NCBI GenBank assembly: GCA_004194705.1
Contig: SADC01001168.1
Coordinates: 558,001-622,000 of the forward strand
Length of the DNA stretch: 64,000 nucleotides
Reading direction: 5' to 3'
From: Ditylenchus dipsaci
Lineage: Eukaryota; Nematoda; Chromadorea; Rhabditida; Anguinidae
In this document: in pieces, positions 53,301 to 62,649 of the stretch
How positions within the stretch are numbered: position 1 is the stretch's first letter
Layout: the number at the start of each line of letters is the position of its first letter
Notes under the pieces: model-generated
Told to the model about the DNA's origin: nothing
What the model saw: only the letters and a program-made list of their open reading frames with translations
The model's database searches: none
Program-made: the position numbers and the translations under genes

Positions 53301-56300
53301 CTCGCTAAATAGTGATTGACTTTTTTTATCGTTTTTATACTTTATCTATAAAGCTATACTTTATCGGTTATACGACACTTGCGGCCCGGAAACTTGCGGC
53401 CGACACTTGCGGCCCGATACTCAAAGAAAAGCTATTTAATAATGGTTGAGGGGTTGTACTGGGAGGGGAAAGCCATAATACAGGGGCTAGGTATTAAGTA
53501 ACTTATTTGGCTGCTTTGCGATGTTTTTCAACATAGGACTTGGCAAAAAGAGTCTCTATATGCATTTTAAAATCAAGAGTACTTCTCGGAATCATGTCTA
53601 AGGTAAGTGAGTGCGCGCATCTCTAACTCTCAAGCCCCCTGCGCCCCGAAGGGGCGCAGGGGGTTAGGGGTTCGGAGTTGAGATGCGCACACCCACATAC
53701 CTTAGACACAAATCACTCGAAAGTGACTCTGGATGCATGAAAAAGCATGCATACCAGAGTTTATTTATGCGGTAGGCCACAGTATTCAAAACCATGTTCA
53801 ACATCTTTGTTTTTTGCCCGAAAAGCATTTTTCCTCCTGTTACAAGACGGGCCAAAGACCCAGCCATCCATTAATTCAGCCTAGCACTCAAAAAGTGCTT
53901 GGCTCAGGCGAAAAGCCAACTAATCGAATCGAAAATTTCATCACCAAGTATCGGGCTGCAAATGTTGGGCCTCAAGTGACGGCCACAAGTGTCGGCCGCA
54001 AGTTTCCGGGCCGCAAGTGTCGTGTCACCACTTTATCCATGGAACCTTTGCGTATAAAGACTCTGATATTCATGGTTTATTCATTAGGTGCTACTTTTCT
54101 ATAAGGCAAACTTACCTTCGACAGTGGGTTAGGTATCTGTACTTGGGCTTTTACGCATGCCATCATGTGGGATCGAACCTACACACTAATTTGAAGCCAA
54201 AAAACACAAACGCTCACAAAGCCTGTAATTTTTTTTTCTGGGAAAGAAGCTTAAAAAAATTTTTTTTCGACGCACTGAAACAATAAAAAAAGTTTTTAGA
54301 CTTGCTAGAGGAGCTTATGGCTTGCGCAATTGGGAATCAGCTTGTAACCACTTCAAACAACTCATTCAAGATTACCCATCTAACAATGAAGCAAAGGTAG
54401 AGTTGAAAAATACACTGGCTAGATTGCATGAATCTGAAACAGGTCAGTATGACCTAGTCAAGCTCTACAACCTGTCTGCCAATCAGCAGGTGCGCCGACT
54501 TGATGTTGCGGACTACACTGGACCGGTATGTATTGCTGACGTGCAGGGAAAAGGCAAAGGTCTAGTAGCCTCGAGAGATGTACCCAGAGGCACTCTTCTG
54601 CTAGTCTCTAAGGCTTTTTCAATTGCTTACAAAGATGAGCTTCCAAACGCAGAATTGTTTTGCGTTAATTTGCTGACTAATAAAGCAGATAGACCCTCTC
54701 AAACACTCAACATTATCAGAACCATTCAAACCTTGAAGTGTAATCCTGCAATGGCTGCAGACCTCTATGCTCTTTTTGCAGGAAACCTCCCTAGGAACCA
54801 TAGAATTCCAGCTGATAAGTTTTTTTAAATTATAAAAAGGTCATTGGGTCAATTGCAGTTTGAAATTGACTAGGCACCATCCCATGGTGTGATTTTGTAA
54901 AACACATAGTGAGACCTTTTTATTTCTCCTTGACTTTGAGGGTTTGTATCTTAGGGCAGAGCAGGGCTGGGCAGGGCTGGGCTCGGGCCTTAATTTTGCC
55001 GGCCCGGCCCGGACCTTGTTTTCAAAAACCCGGCCGGACAGGGGTCAGGCCCAAATAATTGACTGCTTATAGTTTATTTTTAACTGTTATTAGTTAGCTC
55101 TTCTTTTTTGAATTCCTTTAAAATACAGTCAAAGCTCTATATAACGATCACCGTCATAACGTTCAGCTATTTATACAGGGCTCCGAATGAAAAATTTCAA
55201 AAAAAAAGGACACTTGTGTAAAAAAAGGACATTTTGACAGTTTTTGAAGTAAAAGGGTCATTTTATCCAGTGCTTGTTGCCATTTTGAAGCGAAAAAAAA
55301 AAGATTTTGACTAAATTTTCAAAAATAAAAAAAGATTTAGGGTGCCAAAAAAGGACAAATGTTTTTAAAAAGGACTATTCGGAGCCCTGTATTTATAACG
55401 TTCACTTAAGCTTGGTGTCGTGCATAACAAACTATCTATAATCACTACTCCTCATAACGTTCAGCTCTAGATAACGGTCACCTGAGGCCGGACCCCAGGG
55501 TGAACGTTATACAGTCAAACCTCGATAATCCGCCACCCATGGGACCGATCCGAGGGTGGCGGATTATCGAGGTGGCGGTTTAGCGGGGGTAAACTTTGTT
55601 GAGTTTCTCTGACGGCCAACCAAATCGGCTTACCGAGGGTGGCGGTTTATCGAGGGTGGCGGTTTAGCGGGGTGGCGGATTATCGAGGTTTGACTGTATA
55701 GAGCTTTGACTGTATAGAGCTTTGACTGTAGTGAAACTTTCAATTTTGTGTAAGCCAACCCGGGCCTAACCGGCCGGAGTTTTTAGGCCCGGCCCGCCGT
55801 AAGGCTCGCTACGGTCTCTGGCCGGCCAGTGCCAAAGCTGTTTATTGCATTTTCTTAACTCCCAAGAACTTTACCTATTCCAGTTTTAAATTTTGGTTAA
55901 ACACCTAAAAATCTCGAGATCGAATTCAAAATTTTCCGATCCGCTAAAGTTGAAACTATTTGTCAACTGATGGTGGACAAATCTAAGAAGTAGCATATCC
56001 TTGTCTGTATTTTTTGTTTTGACAGTTGGGTCCAAAATATCGCGAGGGTTCCGATTTTGCCGATCGTTTTTTAAAACGAGAACAAATTATGGGTTAGAAA
56101 AGCAAAATCCTTGCAATATTTGGGACTTAACTGTCGAAACAAAACAGGCAAAGAAATTTTAAAATCGGACTAAAAAAGTGTTGAAACCTAGGCGGGAGCG
56201 AACTTATAACGAAAAGTTAAGACGAGATTCGACTGTATCAACTTTCAAAAAGCCAAAACATGAAAATTTGGAAACATGGTTTGCGGAAATGATGTGCGTT

Positions 56301-59300
56301 TGCCTAAACTCAATACCTCAATACAATATTTTTCAGCCACTTCTAAACCTGATTTTAATACATGTAATATTTTAAAAAAATACGCCTGATGTCCAAGAAC
56401 AACGTTTGTGACCGGAATTAGTCCAGCACACTAATACATCTATAAGGTCTATTTTTTAAAGGCAATACTATTTTTGTACCAAATTTACTCTTTTTGTACG
56501 CTTGAGCTCAGCGCAGGAATCCCACGGGATTCTCTTTTTGGGAATCCCGAAATCTTTCTTTAATAAAAATAATAAAAAATAAATAAAATAATAAAAAAAA
56601 ATTAATAAAAAAAATTTTTGACTAAAAATTCACTTTTTGTCTTGAGGGACAAGGCAAACCAACTTAAATGGGTACTCAGATACCTTATTTGGTGGTTGTT
56701 AGTCTGTTTTGGTCACTAGCTAGGCGGAAAAATCCTATGTATGCATTTTTATGATGAGTCTTGCTCGGAATCATGTCTAAGGTAGGTGAGTGCGCGCATC
56801 TGTAACCAAATTCAAATTTTGGAATGTGACAGCTTTTCTCGCTAAAAAAAAGATAAAAAAAATCAGCTTACTTTGTATATTTTAAGAGTTATTGATGCTG
56901 GGAGAATCGAAAACTTATGTTCTTTCAACTGCTTCAGCAATCAAAATGATTATGACTCATCCTCTGAAAGCAAAGAAATGGATGAGCATTCAAAACCTAC
57001 TGGGCTTTGGATTTTGCCCTCATTCATCAATCACTCTTGCATTGGTCAGTTTAATATTTAATTTAAGAAAGTTGAGTATACAGCAATTTAAGTGTTGCTG
57101 CTTCTTAAAAACCGTATTTTTCATATTTTTTAATTTTCAAAAATTAGGATCTCGAGGTTTTTGGGCGAACCTTCAAAATAAAATAACAGACTTATATGAT
57201 TTAACACACTGGCTCCCGTGCGTAAGAAATATGGTCCTGGCACAGAATTTTACGCTGAATAGGAGGGTGAAAAAATGGTTTTAAAAAAGTTGGTATGGTA
57301 TCTCTCTGAAACATCCAAGTCGAGATCTATCCATCAAAGTCGAGATCTGTTGAACCTGAGAAGGGTGTCGGCTTATCCAGGTTCGACTGTATCAAATTTT
57401 GAGTTAGAGTTTTCTAGCGCATTTACTATCTAATCGAGTATCAAGTAAAAACAGAATGCCGAGAAAACGAAATTGAATCTTTTAAGTTTTCTTAATTTTT
57501 CCACGATGGAGACATTTTTGAGAAAGCTATATCTTAGCGCTCTTACATTTTAAAATTATTCTGAAAAATGAGTTTTGTAGCTTTTAGTTTACTTTACCAC
57601 ATTTCTAAATTTTAGTTATTGATTAACAAAGAATTAAAAGTAAAATCAAAATGCTTGTAAACTTGTCAAAATTTACCAATTTTTCAATCAGGTGTTTCAC
57701 AGCCAAAATAAAGCAATTTTCGAATATCGAAAAGTACATTTTTAACAACACACTCAAGGCTTCCAAACAAGCATAAATTAGAAATCTTTGTTTTCAGCTG
57801 CTGTATATATACTGAAATATAAATAAGGTTAATCATTTTTTCAGTGGCAAATTTACTTTTTTTTGTGGCAAAAATGTTTTTTTTGTGGCAAATTTATTTT
57901 GTAGCAAATTTACTTTTTTATGGCAAATTTACTTTTTTTGTGGCAAATTTACTTTTTTTGTAGCAAATTTATTTTTTTTCTGTAGCAAATTTACTCTTTT
58001 TTGTAGCAAATCCGATTTTAGTCCGTAGCACATATACTTGAGGTAGTGTGCTTATTTATTCATCCAAAATTCTCGAAATTGGTATTCCCAGTCTATGAAA
58101 AACTTGGACTTCATGAAAGACAAGTGGATTAATTGCTGGTAAAGCTGCTGGGCTTTAAATCTATTCTAGAACACACACCTGGCACACTCTCTGATACATC
58201 TCTGATGGATCAGTTATGAAATGCTAAAATTCAAGCTTACCAGATTTACCATCAATAAAATGCATGATGATAATTCTTTCAACCTTAGCCACATTTTGCT
58301 CCACCATTTTGAGAAGAGCAACACTTCAGTCTGTACGCTTTTGGATCTTAACGGCTTTTTCTTGTGAAGAAAAGAGTGTTGGCCGAAATAGCCGGGTACA
58401 AGTGGGATCTTCTGCCAACTGCCTATGATCTTTCAGGAATTTGCAATTTCGGGTGCTGGACCAAACCGAAATTCCCAGTTCACTTTTCTCGAAAATCGGT
58501 TTCAGTCTAAAAAGACTGAAAACGGTATGCGGATCAAGCGTATGAACGGATATATATATGTTTCTGAAATTTTTAGAAATAAATAAGCACACTAACTAAA
58601 GTATATGTGCTACAGACGAAAATCGGATTTGCTACAAAAAAGAGTAAATTTGCTACAGAAAAAAATAAATTTGCCACAAAAAAAGTAAGTTTGCCACAGA
58701 AAAAATGATAAACCTATAAATAATGGCTAGGGGACATTTTTCAAAAATGACATTTTAAATAATGATACCAATAATTTTTTTAGTGTTATACGAAGAAACT
58801 AAATTCTGAATTAGGTAGAATTTTTGAAAAATTCTAATATTTTCTATGTTATGCGGCAACTTACCCGACTAAGTTTGTATTTATTTGAAAGATTGTCTAA
58901 TTTTGCACCATGTGAGCAATTTAGAGTTTGTTTTCAGGTAAAAAGTCACAATAAAATAATCAAACAACTCAAAATGGCACAGTTCTAATTATAAATACGT
59001 CAAATAAATAGCAAAAGAGAAAACAAAGAGAATTTTTTCGAAAGTTTCTTGCGCTTATCTGTTATTTATCAGCTTATCAGTAGGCTTGGCAGCGGGACGG
59101 AATCCCACGGGAATCCCGGTTCGGGAATCCCGAAAATAATCACTTTCCCGTTCCCGTTTCTCGCCGGCTCAAAGTTCAAAATCCCGTTTCCGCCTGTTCA
59201 CTTTTCGAAAATCCCGAAATTTTCCCGAAATCCAAATTCAAATTTATTTGATGTCAAAACAAAAGAAGTTTGCTACTAAGCAATTTTGATTGTCAGTTCT

Positions 59301-61537
59301 TTTGTCATTTCTGGTAAAACATCTTTTTCAACAGAATAACGGCTGATAATTTAGGAATCTACTTACTGTGAGAAGAAGCTTTTTTCATTTCTGAAACCAA
59401 GACCGTACCACTTGTTTGTTCCTGTGAAGATTTTTAAAATTAAAGATCACTCTCTACATACTATAACTTTTCATACTGACATCTGTCACAGTATATTTTT
59501 TCATCGTCTTGCAGCGAAAAATAGGATCCCGATCGAAAACAACGTGAAAAGATGCAAAACAAATGATTACAGTAGTTTTGCATGACAAAACTGGGTTGAC
59601 TTCGGAACTCATGACTCCAAAGCCATCGATTTGACTACGGAATCACCGATTTTGACTCCAGAGTCAGACCATTTGACTCCGGAGTCAAGCGTGACTTCGG
59701 GAAGTCTGAGTAGGCCTTTATTGATTTGTTTGTTTTGAATTGTTTGAAGAAAAAATCACAGAATTTTGGATTTTCTCTATTGTTTTACAAATTCCCGTTT
59801 CCCGTCGGGATACCCGAAATTTGGAATTCCCATTCCTGTTTCCCGCCCGGACCCTAACTGCCAAGCCTACTTATCAGCACGAAATTATGAACAAAACGCT
59901 CCTATTAGCACAAACAGGCTGTTAAGTGTTAAAGTAAATACACACTTTTGGAGTGTTTTGCAAGGCTCTCAAGAAAATTTCTCATTTTTTGTTTATTTTG
60001 ACGTAAACCTTTTTTGCGAGAAAAACCTGAACTCATGACACTGAATTCAAGTTCAGCATGATCAATTTGCTTATATAACTGCCTTAAACCTTATAACTCA
60101 CTGCCAAATTTAAAATTCAATACTGTTGTTTTGACCGGAAATTTTAGATTTGGCAGTGAAGTAAGTGAGAAAAGATTTTATTGAGAATTATTTCCAATCA
60201 AAATCTAATATAGATATAGATATAGAAGTATCATAGCCTTCAAACGTCAGTACGCGAATCTTAGTGAATGATGAAGAATGCACATGAAATACCCCTAGTT
60301 TTACAGTTCTCATAAAAAAACTACAGCGTGTCACCATGAGAAATTAAAGTTGTTTTAGGCTCAAAATGGCTATAAACCTATTTAATAGAATCATTTTTGA
60401 AAATCTGAGTATTCAGAAATGGCGTTTTAAAAAAATCGAAAAACCATATTCCGAGTTTTTTCGAATTTTTTAGATTTTGATCATTTTACAAAGAAATCGT
60501 CTTTTTCAAAAAACCATATCCTCAACACTCAGATTTTCAAGATGTATTCTGTAAAATAGGTTTTGTAGCTGTGCAGCTGCGCCATATCATACTGCAAAGA
60601 TGTTGTTGAAACGCAAATTGAAGTGCTAACTTTTGACCACATAAAGTGATGAAAATAAAAATGAAATCATCAATCACTTTAAAAAATTCAAATTTTGAGA
60701 GCAAGGGTTAGTTTTCAAAATACTGTGTTTATGGGTAGATCGAAATGCTGATAAATACGTCTCCCACCTTTCTCTTTCAAATAATCATTCATTTGCCCTA
60801 TTGTAATATAAAATGTTTTAATATAAATTAAAAAAATGCGAGACTAAAACAACTTTAATTTCTGATTTCGACACCTTGTACCTTTAAGGCAGCGCTTCTC
60901 GCACATTCTATGGTGACATAATGACTGTGTATGCTGTAAAAGATTTAAAGAAAGGCGAGGAGATCACCTTTCCATATGTTTCCCCTTTCAAATCTTACAT
61001 GGAAAGGTTGAAAGCTTTTAAACACTACAACTTCACCTGCTCTTGCCGATTGTGTCAGCTTGATCGCTCAGACCCTCTTTATGAACAGCGTAATCGTCTG
61101 GCAGAGAGATGCTATGCTCTGAAACATCTTAGCATCAACAACGCCGCCAGTCTTTGCGTGAATTGGAGCCTCTTGTAAAAGAGGTAAGTTTTAGTTATTA
61201 AACTAATTTTAAATTTAACAGAGTTGTTTTTTTTCTTTAGATGAGAAAAAGCTATGGCAATCGAAAAGAGTTAAGACTTCAAATCATCATTCCTTTGTCC
61301 CAACTTTCTATGGTCTATAGAGGGACACACCAGTTGGAAAAAGCCGTAGAAGTCCTCCGAGAAGCTAGAGAAGCAATGAGTCATATCCTGGAGATTGAGA
61401 TTGGAGTTAGCTATTTGCTGATCGAAGCGGACTGTTATACCGGCTTGCAGCAATGGTCACAGGTGGCCAAAACTATTCAACGAGCAATGACTATACCAAG
61501 ATCAGAAGTGGTGCTAACAAGCAACTTTTTTACTTAA
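50362..61537 (+). CDS. TPR-SET (SMYD-like) lysine methyltransferase
   Basis: Supported exons: about 50795-51515, 54300-54818, 56887-57044, 60889-61183 and 61241-61537, with matched phases. The first exon (ATG at 50362) is likely, but its donor is uncertain. Order: an N-terminal domain with LSLYNFQLNIG and LPPGTIMFIKEPYLKFG; about three TPRs (GNQHYVEKNYEWALKYYKKG, LHLNMAAAYLA, GLRNWESACNHFK); then a split SET domain. SET motifs: GKGLVASRDVPRG, PSFINHSCIG with catalytic NHSC, YGDIMTV, GEEITFPY, and the post-SET FTCSCRLCQLD cysteines. No MYND zinc finger sits in the SET insertion, unlike classical SMYD1-5. About 700 residues. It should transfer methyl from SAM to a protein lysine; the target is unknown. 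One extra T near 51217-51221 and one missing base near 61145 break the frame. Introns 2-4 (2784, 2068 and 3844 nt) are almost wholly transposons. Confidence 0.8.
51765..53037. mobile_element. fold-back element with TTTGCTAAG arms
   Basis: About 58 bp of each end are inverted copies: GGCTGTACCTCGTAATTTAA with GCGG on the left, and CCGCTTAAATTTCGGGGTAC+AGCC on the right. Arms repeat GATTTGCTAAG / CTTAGCAAATC. The core holds tRNA-derived pieces. A stop-free 96-codon frame at 51763-52053 comes from the repeats. Confidence 0.8.
52555..52740 (+). repeat. two tandem tRNA-derived units
   Basis: Two B-box-like words lie in one orientation about 85 bp apart: GGTTCGCATCC (near 52616) and GGTTCGAATCC (near 52705). 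Each is followed by C(A/T)CTGGGTGCA. CCACCTGG words recur upstream (52270-52450). There is no complete cloverleaf, so this is a SINE-like array. Confidence 0.5.
53372..54024. mobile_element. fold-back element with ACACTTGCGGCC repeats
   Basis: Left ACGACACTTGCGGCCCGGAA, then ACTTGCGGCCGACACTTGCG; right GTGTCGGCCGCAAGTTTCCG, then GGCCGCAAGTGTCGT. The arms are opposed and near-identical. The core (53490-53880) is a GCGCGCATCTC-family palindrome. Confidence 0.8.
53490..53880. mobile_element. GCGCGCATCTC-family element, nested
   Basis: GTCTAAGGTAAGTGAGTGCG and the complementary half CACACCCACATACCTTAGAC enclose a GCCCCCTGCGCCCCGAAGGG plus GCGCAGGGGG core. It closely resembles the copies at 20.5 and 40.9 kb. 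Confidence 0.75.
54130..54230 (-). repeat. tRNA-derived fragment, reverse
   Basis: On the minus strand a B-box GGTTCGATCCC is followed by CACATGATGGC. No cloverleaf. It ends about 70 bp upstream of SET-gene exon 3. Confidence 0.4.
55176..55389. mobile_element. hAT MITE (CAGGGCTCCGAAT), copy 2
   Basis: 214 bp with ends CAGGGCTCCGAAT and ATTCGGAGCCCTG. A perfect 8-bp duplication TATTTATA flanks it (55168-55175, 55390-55397). It is closely similar to copy 1 at 35911. Confidence 0.92.
55512..55696. mobile_element. young pogo-like MITE (CCGCCACC type), copy 2
   Basis: 185 bp with the same perfect ends as 27994-28180 and TA flanks. Differences from copy 1 are a few substitutions plus missing bases in C and G runs. 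Confidence 0.9.
56170..56237. mobile_element. right half of a pogo-like MITE
   Basis: CCTAGGCGGGAGCGAACTTA and the terminus AGACGAGATTCGACTG+TA. Related left-half words (GTTTTGACAGTTGGGTCC, GATTTTGCCGATCG) lie at about 56020-56070. Confidence 0.6.
56745..56800. mobile_element. GCGCGCATCTC-family fragment
   Basis: AGTCTTGCTCGGAATCATGT then CTAAGGTAGGTGAGTGCGCG and CATCTGTAACC: one half of the element, about 85 bp upstream of SET-gene exon 4. Confidence 0.6.
57821..58720. mobile_element. fold-back element with GTGGCAAATTTACTTTTTTT arms
   Basis: Left AAATAAGGTTAATCATTTTT and right AAAAATGATAAACCTATAAA are inverted. The left arm is at least eight tandem units of TGTRGCAAATTTACTTTTTT. The right arm has complementary TTTGCCACAAAAAAAGTAA units. 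A second inverted pair, CATATACTTGAGGTAGTGTG / CACACTAACTAAAGTATATG, is just inside. No coding capacity is evident in the centre. Confidence 0.75.
59081..59869. mobile_element. non-autonomous hAT element, 789 bp
   Basis: TAGGCTTGGCAG and CTGCCAAGCCTA are perfect inverted ends, flanked by the 8-bp duplication CTTATCAG (59073-59080, 59870-59877). Sub-terminal GGAATCCCGGTTCGGGAATC and TCCCGTTTCCCGTCGGGA boxes occur. An internal minisatellite of TTGACTCCGGAGTCA units lies at about 59590-59700. No transposase. It lies in SET-gene intron 4. Confidence 0.9.
60325..60880. mobile_element. MITE ending just before SET exon 5
   Basis: Left GTGTCACCATGAGAAATTAA then AGTTGTTTTAG, and right CTAAAACAACTTTAATTTCT then GATTTCGACACC, are inverted ends. 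The right end stops about 10 bp upstream of the exon 5 acceptor, so the element supplies part of the branch-point and pyrimidine region. Confidence 0.65.
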
Positions 61538-61632
61538 TGTTCCCTGATGCAATGCGATTCCAGCAATAGTTTTTCACTTTTGGTTTGTACAAAAAATATC
61601 AGATTTATTTGAGCATTTATTTTTTGTCGATA

Positions 61633-61825
61633 CAGTCAACCCCCGCTATAGTGACACCCCAAAAGTTCGTTCCCACCTAGGGTCCGACACTTTTTTTAGC
61701 TCAATTTTTGAAAAGTTTTATCAAATATGATTCACCAGTCTAAACTTTTCAAAAATTGAGCTAAAAAAGTGTCGGACCCTAGGTGGGAACGAACTTGGGG
61801 GTGTCACTATAGCGGGGGTTGACTG
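61633..61825. mobile_element. palindromic pogo-like MITE after SET gene
   Basis: 193 bp, nearly a perfect palindrome: CAGTCAACCCCCGCTATAGT and ACTATAGCGGGGGTTGACTG, with TA on both sides. Inner GTTCGTTCCCACCTAGGGTC and its complement. It lies 95 bp past the SET-gene stop, so it may be in the 3' UTR (AATAAA at 61893). Confidence 0.9.
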
Positions 61826-61892
61826 TATCATACATTTTCTTTCCTTTTTTACATCATTTTCTTACATCATTTTAAAAATATTTTTTTAATAG

Positions 61893-61898
61893 AATAAA
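61893..61898 (+). terminator. possible polyadenylation signal of the SET gene
   Basis: AATAAA about 355 nt past the stop, beyond the MITE. No nearer canonical signal is visible. Confidence 0.3.
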
Positions 61899-62081
61899 TA
61901 GGAAAAATTGTTACTTCATGTACGAATGATTCACGAAAATTCAATATTAATTTAATTCGCTGAAAAGGTGAAACATGTCATGGAAGGGCATCTTTTCATG
62001 CTACATTTTCACAGTTTTGTGGCGACCCGTTTTTTAGTTGCAGGAATAATCTTTTTATCTTTTTAGCAAATCAAATAAAAT

Positions 62082-62242
62082 TACCGTATTTCCTGTAATT
62101 TAGCCCCGGGGGCTAAATTTTTGGATGCCCAAAAATCTTGAAATTGTAAATCAAAAATGGCCCTAACTCTAAAGTTCTAGTCAAAAAGAGGGGGGGGGGC
62201 TGAATTAGAGGGGGGGGGGGCTAAATTAGAGGAAATACGGTA
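62082..62242. mobile_element. CCGTATTTCC-family MITE
   Basis: CCGTATTTCCTGTAATTTAG and CTAAATTAGAGGAAATACGG are inverted with TA flanks. Inner CCCCGGGGG palindrome. G-runs mark the right arm. Confidence 0.85.
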
Positions 62243-62547
62243 TGCCAACTTTATTTGCTCCTTATTTACATTAAAAATTTGATATAATTCCCTCTCGAAA
62301 AATTTTGACCCTCAACTATGTCTAAAACTTTTAATTGTGACTTTTGAATCCTTTATAAATCTGTTTTGAGAGTCTGGCCGTGAAAGATTCAAACTTTGCA
62401 GATCATTTTTTCAAAATACAAAAATCTTACTTCTAGACCCATATTTTTTACAAAAAGGTCATCATATAAATTTTGACTAAAAATAAACAGTCCATGTATG
62501 CAAAATGACACAAAAAACTGCACCATTTTTCGAAAATTGTGTCAAGG

Positions 62548-62649
62548 GCTGCAAATTTTGAACTTCACATGTTTCGTAGAGTAAATTTTGGAAATGTGTA
62601 TTTTGGAAAGGTCACTGAAAATGGACAAATCCAGATAGGAGCCGAATAA
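62548..62649 (+). pseudogene. C-terminal fragment related to the FAD monooxygenase
   Basis: It encodes NFELHMFRRVNFGNVYFGKV then TENGQIQIGAE and a stop. It matches the segment at about 48037-48120 of the flavoprotein (NFELYIFHRAVFGNVYFGKI, TENGQIQIGG). Many differences between the two copies are synonymous third-base changes, so both were under coding constraint after duplication. Similarity may extend about 25 nt upstream (SKIVSRAA). The upstream gene body is not in the window. A GC-rich repeat begins immediately after the stop. Confidence 0.7.

Larger units (their letters stand above)
55136..55728. mobile_element. pogo-like MITE interrupted twice
   Basis: Left end CAGTCAAAGCTCTATATAAC and right end TATAGAGCTTTGACTG are inverted. 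Its body (AACGTTCAGCT, GACCCCAGGGTGAACGTTAT) is split by the hAT MITE at 55176-55389 and the MITE at 55512-55696. The right end is duplicated once (TATAGAGCTTTGACTG twice in tandem). Confidence 0.8.
54935..55960. mobile_element. nest: GCCCGGCC repeat inside a CCGTATTTYC element
   Basis: Left CCTTGACTTTGAGGGTTTGT with ATCTTAGGGCAGAG, and right GCAAAGCTG-like CAAAGCTGTTTATTGCATTT with TCTTAACTCCCA, are contiguous in family copies such as 44705-44958. Here they are split by a hAT-like GC-rich block (CAGGGCTGGGC... and GGCCCGGCCCG words). Three further MITEs lie inside that block. Confidence 0.6.

Noticed and set aside
57840..58030. CRISPR-like direct repeats
   Set aside because: Contiguous AT-rich tandem units with inverted partners define a fold-back element.
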